Source: an uncultured Burkholderiales bacterium
GTDB lineage: Bacteria > Pseudomonadota > Gammaproteobacteria > Burkholderiales > Burkholderiaceae_F
Length of the DNA: 12,496 bases
NCBI GenBank assembly: GCA_903871435.1
Contig: CAIQGU010000410.1
Span: 1 to 12,496, forward strand
Reading direction: 5' to 3'
The notes below the pieces were generated by a model that searched no databases, was not told the origin of the DNA, and saw only the letters and a program-made list of their open reading frames with translations. The position numbers were made by a program, and so were the translations under genes. Every line of letters begins with the position of its first letter. The first letter of the stretch is position 1. Positions 6,930 to 12,496 of the stretch are shown here, piece by piece.

Positions 6930-8198
6930 ATGGAACCGTTCCATATCTACGGCAAGACCGAGCTCGGTACCTCTGCCCTGAACGCCGCGCGGGGCGCCAT
7001 TGGCTCGCCTGCGCGCCAGTTACTGATACTGATCGATGGCCAGCGCGATGTCGCAGAACTGCGCAGCATCTTTGGCGAGGAAGCCCTGGGCCGCCTGCTG
7101 CCACAACTCGAGGCACAAGGCTATGTCCGGCGGTTGCGCGAAAGCCCTGGCGGGCGGCCAGCGACGATTTCTACGGTTCAGCGCGTACCCGCAGCCGAAG
7201 TGACTGCGTCAAGGAATGTCGAACCGCCGACCCCGGCCGGTGCGCCGTCCAATTTTGTACCCAAGGCCGTGCTCGCGGCGGGCGTCGTTGCTGTAAGCGG
7301 TGCCATCTGGTGGTTCCTGGGCGGCGCGGCGATCCCTGGCATACCATCGGCACCGGCACCAGCAGCCAGCACACCGCCGACAGGAATCGCCCCCGCCGCT
7401 GCCGACACCACGGCAACCGCGGCAGTAGAGACCATATCTGCCGCGCCTGCGCCCGAATTGACAGCGCCCGGCTCGATCGCAGCATCGGGTGAACGCGTCG
7501 CCAGCCGTCCTCGCGACGCAAGCCGCACCGACGCGCGCGCAGATACGCGTGCCGCTGCCGCCACCCCCGCTCCTGCCGAGGCAGCCAGTCGTGAATCCGC
7601 GAGCCCGCAAACGACAAGTGCACCGCGGCCATCCACCTCCCGGGCCGGGCCGGGTCTCGCAGCCAGTGAACCCGCGCGCGCGGCGGCACCGGCGCCGGGT
7701 GCGGGCGCGTCGCTTGCCGCCGGAACGCCGGTTTCCGTGGCTACGGCGGTACCACCACCAGCGCCAACACCCGCGCCAATACCGGCTCCCACGCAGCCTA
7801 CCGGCGTAGCGACCGCCAGCAGCAACACCGCCGCGACTGCCACCGGGAATTCGCCCAATACCGGCAGTGGCGCTCCACTCGCCACGGCGCCCAGCATCCC
7901 ATCAGCGCGTTCGGCGCCATCGGTGCCGCCTGCCCCGACAGCAAGCCCGCAGCTCCGCCCGCGCGAGCGCACCATGCCGGTACTTTCGCGGACGGCGCGG
8001 CGCGCCGGTGTTGATAGTGGTCAATTGGTGGTGCGGCTGCACGTATCGACGCGCGGCACGGTCGATTCGGTCGACGTGCTCAAAGCCTATCCCCGTGAGG
8101 TCTACGATTCGACGATCGAACAGACTCTGAAAAAATGGACCTTCGACCCGCCGGGCGTTCCCGTCGATAGCACGGTCGAGTTCGACTTCAAATCATGA
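6930..8198 (+). CDS. TonB-like protein with cytoplasmic N-terminal domain
   Basis: A 422-residue inner-membrane protein with four parts. Residues 1-75 form a compact predicted-cytoplasmic domain (YGKTELGTSALNAARGAIG, then LLILIDGQRDVAEL and LLPQLEAQGYVRRL), which reads like a small winged-helix domain. A single membrane segment spans about 112-135 (AVLAAGVVAVSGAIWWFLGG). Residues 136-345 are an Ala/Pro/Ser/Thr-rich periplasm-spanning linker. Residues 345-422 match TonB_C (GQLVVRLHVSTRGTVDSVDV, then LKKWTFDPP and a final STVEFDF). Classical TonB places its membrane helix at the extreme N-terminus; here about 110 residues precede it, so the protein may couple an intracellular signal to an envelope partner instead of transducing proton-motive force. 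No exbB/exbD genes are in the window. The start is ATG at 6930 with GGA five bases upstream. The open frame upstream looks non-coding. Confidence 0.75.
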   Translation: MEPFHIYGKTELGTSALNAARGAIGSPARQLLILIDGQRDVAELRSIFGEEALGRLLPQLEAQGYVRRLRESPGGRPATISTVQRVPAAEVTASRNVEPPTPAGAPSNFVPKAVLAAGVVAVSGAIWWFLGGAAIPGIPSAPAPAASTPPTGIAPAAADTTATAAVETISAAPAPELTAPGSIAASGERVASRPRDASRTDARADTRAAAATPAPAEAASRESASPQTTSAPRPSTSRAGPGLAASEPARAAAPAPGAGASLAAGTPVSVATAVPPPAPTPAPIPAPTQPTGVATASSNTAATATGNSPNTGSGAPLATAPSIPSARSAPSVPPAPTASPQLRPRERTMPVLSRTARRAGVDSGQLVVRLHVSTRGTVDSVDVLKAYPREVYDSTIEQTLKKWTFDPPGVPVDSTVEFDFKS

Positions 8199-8200
8199 GT

Positions 8201-8231
8201 GCGACGGTGGTCCGCGCAAGTGCCACGTCGC
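8201..8231 (+). terminator. Hairpin after the TonB-like gene
   Basis: Starting two bases after the TGA, GCGACGGTGG (8201-8210) pairs with CCACGTCGC (8223-8231) as a 9-base-pair stem with one bulged G and a 12-base loop. It lies between two converging genes, a usual terminator position. It lacks a following T-run, so termination is plausible but not certain. Confidence 0.4.
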
Positions 8232-8249
8232 GCGTGGCCTTACTTCGGG

Positions 8250-8510
8250 TCAGATATTAGAGGTCAAAAGACGCTTGCGCGCCTCGGCTATCTCCTCCAG
8301 GTACTTGGCGGCGCAGGGATAGGCATCGCTGGCCGTGAGAATTTCTTCGGCGATGTCCAGCTGGTGGGCGATGTAGGCACTCATGCTGCCCAGATTCTGT
8401 TGCGAGACCAGGTTGAGCTTTTGCAGGTAATGCTGCGCAAAGATCAGGTCCAACGGTGCCTCGTCCGCCGTATCGGACGCGGGAGAGAACAGGCTGTAGC
8501 AACTGTCCAT
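8250..8510 (-). CDS. Small hypothetical protein, 86 residues
   Basis: I do not recognise this protein. It is 86 residues long and acidic in its N-terminal half. It has no signal peptide or membrane segment, and looks largely helical from about 18 to 84 (LDLIFAQHYLQKLNLVSQ, then LDIAEEILTA and KYLEEIAEARKRLL). It has two cysteines (C4, C66). Support for being real: the ATG at 8510 has an AAGGGGA ribosome-binding site 5-9 bases upstream, and the frame fills the space before the convergent TonB-like gene, from whose stop it is 51 bases away. A longer overlapping frame on the same strand (to 8649) lacks a comparable start signal. A small helical adaptor or regulator is conceivable, but the sequence does not show it. 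Confidence 0.65.
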   Translation of the reverse strand: MDSCYSLFSPASDTADEAPLDLIFAQHYLQKLNLVSQQNLGSMSAYIAHQLDIAEEILTASDAYPCAAKYLEEIAEARKRLLTSNI

Positions 8511-8731
8511 CGTTTTTCCCCTTAAGAATTGAACGCCGACTACGCCTTTTGAGCATGAAGTCGCGTCTCATTTGATGCAAAGCAACATTACCACAAAAAG
8601 CCAGCATTTGCTGCATTGCATCACATGAAATGCTTGGGGAAACAGCCACTTATGGGATTAGCGTCCTTTAAGAAGTGTTTTCGCGACGACTTATAAGGGG
8701 TGATTTCAAACGGGCAATCGCAAACCCGAAC

Positions 8732-8746
8732 ACATCGTGACGATGT
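8732..8746. promoter_or_regulatory. 15-base perfect palindrome (operator candidate)
   Basis: ACATCGT-G-ACGATGT is a perfect inverted repeat with a one-base centre, in the 288-base gap between the diguanylate cyclase stop (8799) and the small gene start (8510). The centre is too small for a good RNA hairpin loop, and no T-run follows, so a dimeric regulator site is more likely than a terminator. No promoter for the small gene is clear in 8511-8731. Confidence 0.35.
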
Positions 8747-8798
8747 TCACACCCAACAATAGGGATTGCCAGCCGTGGTCGCTAGCGAAAATCAGGCA

Positions 8799-10034
8799 TC
8801 AGGCGGACTGTGCCGTATCGCGCGGCATCAGCGTAACCGCCTGGTTGCGCCCCTGTTCCTTGGCCCGATAGAGCGCCTTGTCGGCACGGGCAAGGGTCGC
8901 CTCTATGGTTTCCCCGCTCTCGTACAGGGTCAGACCGGCGGAGCAGGTCTGTTCGTCGGGCATCGAACGCAGCAGTTCGCCGACCTTGGCGCGGCCGCAA
9001 TCGATGGAGCAGTTGGCCAGCGCCAGCACGAATTCCTCGCCGCCATAGCGCGCGAACAGGTCACCGGCACGCACGAGGCTTTGCATGCGTTGCGCGATAC
9101 GCCGCAGCATTTCGTCGCCGGCGATGTGGCCATTGCGATCGTTGTACTTCTTGAAATCGTCGACATCGAAGATCGCCACGACGAGGGGTTGACCTGAGCG
9201 CTTGGCGTTGGCTTCGACCATGCGGATACGCTCGTTCCACGCACGGCGGTTGGCCACACCGGTCAGTTGATCCGTTCCGGCCAACTGCTCTAGCTGAAGC
9301 ACCAGCTCGCGCGTGGTCAGCATCCAGCGGCGCAGCAGCAGGCTCACCGTGATCGCCAGGCCGATGGCGATCGCCGACGATGCAATCATCAGCAGCCGCG
9401 CCTTTTGTCCCCCCACCTCCGCCTCGCCGGCATTTTTCATGGCGACAAGCGTCACAGAGGAAGCGACCGTTCCGACGTCGTTGGATATGGACTGGAACAG
9501 CCGGATTTCGTCTTCCATCACCAGCCGGTCCGCCTCGGCCATGGCCGCCGCGTTGCCGTGGCGATAGGCATCGATGATGCGTTCGTCCAGGAGCATGAAT
9601 CGATCAAAATCCCGGCGGGCCTGCGCAATATGGCGCTTCTGCTCCTCGGTGAGTTCCATTGCCGCGATGCTGTCCAGCTGGTTGCGGAAGCTGCTGGCCG
9701 AGTCCAGGAAGGCCCGCCGGCCGGCGCCCTGATCGGTTGCCGCCGCCTGCGCACCTCGGCGTATGTCCAGCGCATAACCCGTCTGCCAGCCGTTGAAGTC
9801 GGCGGCAGAGAACTTGAGTTCCATGGCGGCAAAGGAGAGCGCGATACCGTCGATGAGTTCGTGCCGGCTGCTGGTCTGCAGCGCATCGGCACGCCAGGTC
9901 AGCAACGGGATCAACACAGCGCAAAAAAGCACCGCGAACGCCGCCAGCACGCCGGGCATAACGACTTTGCGACTTTGTGAGTGCCCGAGTGGCTTATCAG
10001 ACGGGATACTGGAATGCCGACCGAAAAGTCGCAT
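8799..10034 (-). CDS. Membrane-anchored diguanylate cyclase (GGDEF)
   Basis: Makes the second messenger cyclic di-GMP from two GTP, promoting sessile or biofilm behaviour. The 411-residue protein has a basic cytoplasmic tail, transmembrane helix 1 at about 26-47, and a helical periplasmic sensor region at 48-212, probably a four-helix bundle like those of chemoreceptors. Helix 2 spans about 213-235, followed by a short linker helix and the GGDEF domain at about 250-400. Catalytic features are intact: TDQLTGVANRRAW at the domain start, FDVDDFKKYND (metal-binding D290, nucleotide-binding N298) and the active-site loop YGGEEF (331-335). The inhibitory I-site RxxD is present (R322-AGD325), so product feedback inhibition is expected. 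The ligand of the sensor is unknown. The start is ATG at 10034 with a weak ribosome-binding site; M26 would remove the basic tail and is less likely. It stands alone on its strand. Confidence 0.92.
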   Translation of the reverse strand: MRLFGRHSSIPSDKPLGHSQSRKVVMPGVLAAFAVLFCAVLIPLLTWRADALQTSSRHELIDGIALSFAAMELKFSAADFNGWQTGYALDIRRGAQAAATDQGAGRRAFLDSASSFRNQLDSIAAMELTEEQKRHIAQARRDFDRFMLLDERIIDAYRHGNAAAMAEADRLVMEDEIRLFQSISNDVGTVASSVTLVAMKNAGEAEVGGQKARLLMIASSAIAIGLAITVSLLLRRWMLTTRELVLQLEQLAGTDQLTGVANRRAWNERIRMVEANAKRSGQPLVVAIFDVDDFKKYNDRNGHIAGDEMLRRIAQRMQSLVRAGDLFARYGGEEFVLALANCSIDCGRAKVGELLRSMPDEQTCSAGLTLYESGETIEATLARADKALYRAKEQGRNQAVTLMPRDTAQSA

Positions 10035-10114
10035 GAGATTTCACGAAGTAGATTCAGAAATGGGTACTGCGATGAGAAACCCCCGGTAGCGCGAAGCATA
10101 TGGGTCCCGTCATC

Positions 10115-10143
10115 TTTATAACTCTAAAGGATGCCACCACTAA
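10115..10143 (-). promoter_or_regulatory. Possible promoter of the diguanylate cyclase gene
   Basis: The minus strand has TATAAA (10120-10115, 5 of 6 to the -10 consensus), 17 bases after a poor -35 TTAGTG (10143-10138). The leader would be about 70 bases. The rest of the 419-base gap 10035-10453 holds an ATGCA-GTT-TGCAT palindrome (10167-10179), a GGGTT/AACCC hairpin (10182-10198), a GCGCG/CGCGC hairpin (10265-10281) and a D-arm-like 16-mer (10198-10213). No convincing gene is seen there. Confidence 0.3.
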
Positions 10144-10401
10144 GTGCGAGGCATTCTCATGGAAAAATGCAGTTTGCATCGGGGTTGCGGGAAAACCCTA
10201 CCAGGCTGCGCTAATGACAATTGCACCAATCCGAGGCAGACCCCGTAAATATTGCTCACGAATGGCGCGCGGTTCACGCGCTTAGACTGCGCCGTCTCCA
10301 TTGCCGTACGCAGTGCGTTCACACCATGCCAGCGACGCACAGCGGGGATGCAGGCATCGTGTACCCTGGGTCGATCAGGGATCTTTGCTGTTGCGGCGCT
10401 G

Positions 10402-10407
10402 TTGACA
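10402..10407 (+). promoter_or_regulatory. Consensus -35 hexamer upstream of the VOC gene
   Basis: A perfect TTGACA lies 47 bases before the GTG start of the VOC gene. No good -10 is found 16-18 bases downstream (the bases there read around CTCATC), so this is either an activator-dependent promoter or chance. Confidence 0.25.
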
Positions 10408-10453
10408 TTTCGCCCCTGGGATTGCTCATCACGTACCCACCCAGGAGACGCCC

Positions 10454-10885
10454 GTGATCGCTCATACGACCCTGCCCGTCAGCGACTATCCGCGCGCCAA
10501 GCGCTTCTACCTTGCGGCGCTCAAGCCGCTGGGCTACGTCAACAATATGGAGTACGGTCAGAGCGCCGGTTTCAACGACGGCAAGAACACCGATTTCTGG
10601 ATCAGCCACAAACAGACCATCGTTCCGCTGCACCTCGCCTTCGAGGCCCGCAGCAGCGACGAGGTGCAGGCATTCCATGCAGCCGCGCTTGCCGCTGGTG
10701 GGCGGGACAACGGCGGCCCCGGGTATCGCGATTATTGGCCGGGCTACTACGCCGCCTTCGTGCATGACGCGGATGGACACAACATCGAAGCGGTGTGGTA
10801 CGACTACAGCAAGGTAACGACCACCGCGACATGCGCTCATCGCCGGGAGTCGCGTATTCCCCAGCCGAGGAGCACCACGACGTAA
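10454..10885 (+). CDS. VOC-superfamily (glyoxalase/dioxygenase-fold) protein
   Basis: A 143-residue protein of the vicinal oxygen chelate superfamily, which includes glyoxalase I, extradiol dioxygenases and bleomycin- or fosfomycin-resistance proteins. It begins MIAHTTLPVSDYPRAKRFYLAAL, the typical first beta strand and helix, with a probable metal ligand H4. VPLHLAFEA carries H60, and FVHDADGHNIEAVWY carries E112; these are the expected ligand positions. One domain only, so it should dimerise. The exact reaction cannot be assigned. The start is GTG at 10454, with an excellent AGGAG five to nine bases upstream. Relatives normally end soon after the NIEAVWY strand. Here about 25 further residues (SKVTTTATCAHRRESRIPQP and a Thr tail) follow and look non-homologous, perhaps a lost stop codon. 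It is a single gene, opposite in strand to the diguanylate cyclase. Confidence 0.85.
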   Translation: MIAHTTLPVSDYPRAKRFYLAALKPLGYVNNMEYGQSAGFNDGKNTDFWISHKQTIVPLHLAFEARSSDEVQAFHAAALAAGGRDNGGPGYRDYWPGYYAAFVHDADGHNIEAVWYDYSKVTTTATCAHRRESRIPQPRSTTT

Positions 10886-11053
10886 AAGGCCAGATGCGCG
10901 AATAGGATCTTGCGTTATTTATGCGTGAACATCGCAAGCTCACCGACCGTGGCAGATGATGTACACCCCTGCGCTGCGAAGAGCACGGGGTACTAACGGG
11001 CCAAACCTCGATTAGTAGGGGACCGTGGAAGGCGCATGCGGCCCAGGCACGAA

Positions 11054-11075
11054 ACTTTCAATCAAAAGTGAAAGT
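11054..11075. other. Inverted repeat in the gene-free stretch after the VOC gene
   Basis: ACTTTCA (11054-11060) and TGAAAGT (11069-11075) are a perfect 7-base inverted repeat with an 8-base loop. The stretch 10886-11191 (306 bases) has no supported gene. Besides this repeat it holds the larger stem structure at 11122-11183 and a weak GTA..CCCC/GGGGTAC stem at 10961-10993. Confidence 0.35.
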
Positions 11076-11121
11076 AGATTTCCCGGCTAAGGCTAGGCCA
11101 GAGATCGTGCAAACCTTCAGA

Positions 11122-11183
11122 AGGACTTCAGCAGGAGACCAGTACTGCTCTTTCACTGGCCCCTGCATCTAGGGTAAGTCCTT
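11122..11183. other. Three-tier stem structure beside the tRNA attachment site
   Basis: Nested perfect inverted repeats share one axis: AAGGACTT (11122-11129) with AAGTCCTT (11176-11183), GCAGG (11132-11136) with CCTGC (11162-11166), and CCAGT (11140-11144) with ACTGG (11156-11160). That makes 18 paired bases in a 62-base element ending 8 bases from the tRNA CCA. No U-run follows on either strand. It could be the old terminator or 3' processing structure of the tRNA transcript, or a small RNA; its function is not shown by the sequence. Confidence 0.4.
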
Positions 11184-11191
11184 GATTCAAT

Positions 11192-11237
11192 TGGTCGGGG
11201 CGAGAAGATTCGAACTTCCGACCCCTTGCACCCCATG
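11192..11237 (-). other. attachment site: 3' half of tRNA-Pro(GGG)
   Basis: Read on the minus strand, these 46 bases are the 3' half of a proline tRNA. They contain the anticodon loop ATGGGGT (anticodon GGG), anticodon-stem arm GCAAG, variable region, T-stem GGAAG, T-loop TTCGAAT, T-stem CTTCT, acceptor arm CGCCCCG, discriminator A and encoded CCA. Agreement with the tRNA pattern stops abruptly within the 5' arm of the anticodon stem: the expected GCAAG on the plus strand is GTGAA at 11237-11241. No D-arm or 5' acceptor strand is adjacent. Such a 3'-half repeat is the classic footprint of integration by a tyrosine recombinase, and an integrase gene starts 110 bases away. It is not a functional tRNA gene. 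Confidence 0.88.
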
Positions 11238-11269
11238 TGAAACCCACCCCCTAATTGCCGCACCGCACA

Positions 11270-11326
11270 AACTCGATTTTTCCTCTGAAAATCAACGCAA
11301 AACGCTACAATCAATTTCATCGAGTT
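11270..11326. repeat. 8-bp inverted repeat between att site and integrase
   Basis: AACTCGAT (11270-11277) and ATCGAGTT (11319-11326) are perfect inverted copies 41 bases apart, in front of the integrase. Nested inside is a GATTTT/AAAATC hairpin (11275-11280 with 11288-11293). They could be integrase arm-type sites or sites for an excisionase or repressor. Confidence 0.4.
11306..11311 (+). promoter_or_regulatory. Possible -10 element of the integrase promoter
   Basis: TACAAT (5 of 6 to consensus) lies 41 bases before the integrase ATG at 11347 and between the arms of the inverted repeat at 11270-11326. A recognisable -35 is lacking. The leader would be short, with no Shine-Dalgarno sequence. 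Confidence 0.35.
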
Positions 11327-11335
11327 AAATTGTAA

Positions 11336-11357
11336 ATGGTACCCAAATGGTACCCAA
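11336..11357 (+). repeat. 11-bp tandem duplication over the integrase start codon
   Basis: ATGGTACCCAA occurs twice in direct succession (11336-11346 and 11347-11357) and runs into a tract of eight A (11356-11363). Each copy supplies an ATG, in different frames because 11 is not a multiple of three. Only the second is in the integrase frame; the first opens a 24-codon frame ending at 11410. Confidence 0.9.
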
Positions 11358-12496
11358 AAAAAACCCATCAGAACCGACCCGAGGCCGTTCCTTCAGCGCG
11401 CTGTACCTGAAATCGCTGCGCGCGAAGGACCAACGCTACTTCGCCAGTGATCCCCTGGTGGCGGGTCTTCGGCTGGTCGTCGAGACTTCAGGTTCGAAGT
11501 CCTGGCAGTTCCGCTTCATGTGGGAAGGCAAGCGGACCAAGCTCGCGCTGGGCTCCCTTGAATTGCTACCTCTGGCCGAAGCTCGCACCCGAGTGCTCGA
11601 GGTACGCAAGTTGATGAGCCAGGGTATCGACCCGCGGCGCGCCAACGTGCGCCCGGACCGGCCTGCCAGGCTTTCAGCAGCAGCAGCCCAGGTTATCGCC
11701 CCGAACACGGTCCTTTGGCTCTCCCAGGAGTTCATGGAACGGTTCATTCGGCCGGCGCGCAAGAGGCCAGAAACCGTGCAACGCATCCTGGACGTCGACG
11801 TGCTGCCCCATTGGGGGGAGCGAGACGTCCGTACGATCACGCCACGTGACGTCGTCGCCCTTCTTGACCGGATAGTCGAACGCGGCTCGCCCACGATGGC
11901 CAACCGTATAGCAGCCATCGTCGGCCAGCTCTTTAAGTTCGCCGTTCACCGAACCATCATAGAGGCCTCGCCCGTCCAGCTGCTGTACAGCCCGGGAGGA
12001 ACAGAGACGCCGAGGGATCGGGTGGTAAGCGACGAGGAGCTCAAATCCCTCCTCCGCCACCTCGACAAGACGTTCATCCGTGCGCCGCAAACGGCTGCGA
12101 TGATCCGCATCGCGCTGCTAACCGCCTGCCGCCGCAGCGAGGCTGCCCTGGCAAAGTGGTCGGAAATCAACTTTAAAACCGGTTTGTGGACGATTCCCGC
12201 GGAGCACGCCAAGCACGGCAACGAGTGCATCGTCGCGCTCGTGCCGGAGGCGATTGCGGCGTTCCGCACCCTGCAAAAGCGGGCAGGAAAGAGCCCGTGG
12301 GTCATGCCGGCCGACGAAGGTGGCGGCCCTGCCGATCCCAAGCTCCTTACTCGCTCGCTGGCGCGGCATACCAGCACGCTTGCAAAGATTGGAGTTCAGC
12401 CGTTTGTGCTGCACGATCTGCGTCGAACTGCTCGCACCGGTCTTGCCAAGTTGGGCACCCTGCCCCACATCGCCGAAGCTGTGCTCAATCACCGTG
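11347..12496 (+). CDS. P4-type tyrosine recombinase/integrase (3' end outside the window)
   Basis: Site-specific recombinase that integrates and excises the element at the tRNA gene. 383 codons are present and the frame is open at the window edge. Layout: N-terminal arm-type DNA-binding domain (DUF4102-like) at about 18-105 (LYLKSLRAKDQRYF, VAGLRLVVETSGSKSWQFRF, LALGSLELLPLAEAR), core-binding SAM-like domain at about 122-205, and catalytic domain from about 225. Catalytic residues seen: R262 in LTACRRSEA (the GxRxxE box), probable Lys K289, the HxxR box H356-DLR359, and H382 in VLNHR. The nucleophilic tyrosine should follow just outside. The start is ATG at 11347, the only ATG after the in-frame TAA at 11326 that precedes the arm domain; it has no Shine-Dalgarno sequence. 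It reads away from the tRNA-Pro repeat. Confidence 0.93.
   Translation, partial: MVPKKNPSEPTRGRSFSALYLKSLRAKDQRYFASDPLVAGLRLVVETSGSKSWQFRFMWEGKRTKLALGSLELLPLAEARTRVLEVRKLMSQGIDPRRANVRPDRPARLSAAAAQVIAPNTVLWLSQEFMERFIRPARKRPETVQRILDVDVLPHWGERDVRTITPRDVVALLDRIVERGSPTMANRIAAIVGQLFKFAVHRTIIEASPVQLLYSPGGTETPRDRVVSDEELKSLLRHLDKTFIRAPQTAAMIRIALLTACRRSEAALAKWSEINFKTGLWTIPAEHAKHGNECIVALVPEAIAAFRTLQKRAGKSPWVMPADEGGGPADPKLLTRSLARHTSTLAKIGVQPFVLHDLRRTARTGLAKLGTLPHIAEAVLNHR

Larger units (their letters stand above)
11192..12496. mobile_element. End of a tRNA-Pro-integrated element (continues past the window)
   Basis: The element boundary is placed at the tRNA-Pro 3'-half repeat, with the integrase gene immediately inside and reading away from the junction. 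Because the 5' half of the tRNA would lie to the right of this repeat, the flank to the left is the original chromosome downstream of the tRNA, and the reconstituted intact tRNA-Pro should be at the far right end. Cargo is not visible here. Whether it is a genomic island, prophage or satellite cannot be told from one gene. Confidence 0.75.

Noticed and set aside
10035..10453. Cyclic-di-GMP riboswitch in front of the diguanylate cyclase
   Set aside because: I looked for GEMM-type conserved segments on both strands and saw none. Only short hairpins are present.
10252..10767. Long plus-strand frame overlapping the VOC gene
   Set aside because: The VOC frame has family motifs and an AGGAG-preceded start; this one is a shadow in a GC-rich region.
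11192..11237. Complete functional tRNA-Pro gene
   Set aside because: The D-arm and 5' acceptor strand are missing on the expected side, so only the 3' half is present.
11153..11368. 71-residue minus-strand frame across the tRNA-Pro fragment and integrase leader
   Set aside because: It is a translation of the tRNA sequence and regulatory DNA, with no ribosome-binding site or recognisable protein.
11436..12492. Minus-strand frames opposite the integrase
   Set aside because: The plus strand encodes a clear tyrosine recombinase; the antisense frames show no family motifs.
1..12496. CRISPR array, toxin-antitoxin pair or defence island
   Set aside because: No regularly spaced direct repeats with unique spacers and no defence or toxin genes are visible. 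Any such cargo would lie beyond the integrase, outside the window.

Overview
The window is a GC-rich stretch of chromosome from a Gram-negative bacterium. The evidence for that is a lipoprotein signal, an outer-membrane carbohydrate porin, a TonB-type C-terminal domain and the surE-pcm-nlpD gene order, which is characteristic of Gammaproteobacteria. The Xanthomonadales/Nevskiales side of that class is my best guess, but nothing in the window fixes a genus. In this operon nlpD is followed by an exonuclease gene and rlmD, not by the rpoS gene seen in enterics.

Layout, left to right. (1) Bases 1-79 are the first 26 codons of ndk (minus strand). (2) 291-1679 is an OprB-type carbohydrate porin (minus) with its own good promoter. 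(3) 1795-6637 is a tight five-gene minus-strand operon: surE, pcm, a NlpD-like LysM/LytM lipoprotein, a PolB-type 3'-5' exonuclease, and rlmD. The junctions are a 4-base overlap, 24- and 12-base gaps, and a 1-base overlap, and three of the genes start with GTG. The operon joins damage-repair functions (nucleotidase, isoaspartyl methyltransferase, exonuclease) with cell-wall amidase control and 23S rRNA methylation. (4) Divergent from it, 6930-8198 encodes an unusual TonB-like protein: a cytoplasmic N-terminal domain, one membrane segment, about 200 residues of Ala/Pro-rich linker and a TonB_C domain. (5) 8250-8510 is a small unrecognised gene. (6) 8799-10034 is a membrane-anchored diguanylate cyclase with intact GGEEF and inhibitory sites. 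(7) 10454-10885 is a VOC/glyoxalase-fold protein.

The right end changes character. At 11192-11237 lies exactly the 3' half of a proline tRNA gene (anticodon GGG, from the anticodon loop through CCA) on the minus strand, with no 5' half attached. About 110 bases further on, a P4-type tyrosine recombinase starts on the plus strand and runs off the window. This is the end of an integrated element at a tRNA attachment site. The cargo lies to the right, outside the window, and an intact tRNA-Pro is expected at the far end.

I found no complete novel defence or effector system. The most notable unexplained structures are seven in-frame ATG codons spaced exactly 12 bases apart at the front of the nlpD-like gene, an 11-base tandem duplication of the integrase start followed by an A8 slippery run, a large stem structure beside the attachment site, and a 16-base tRNA D-arm look-alike upstream of the diguanylate cyclase.
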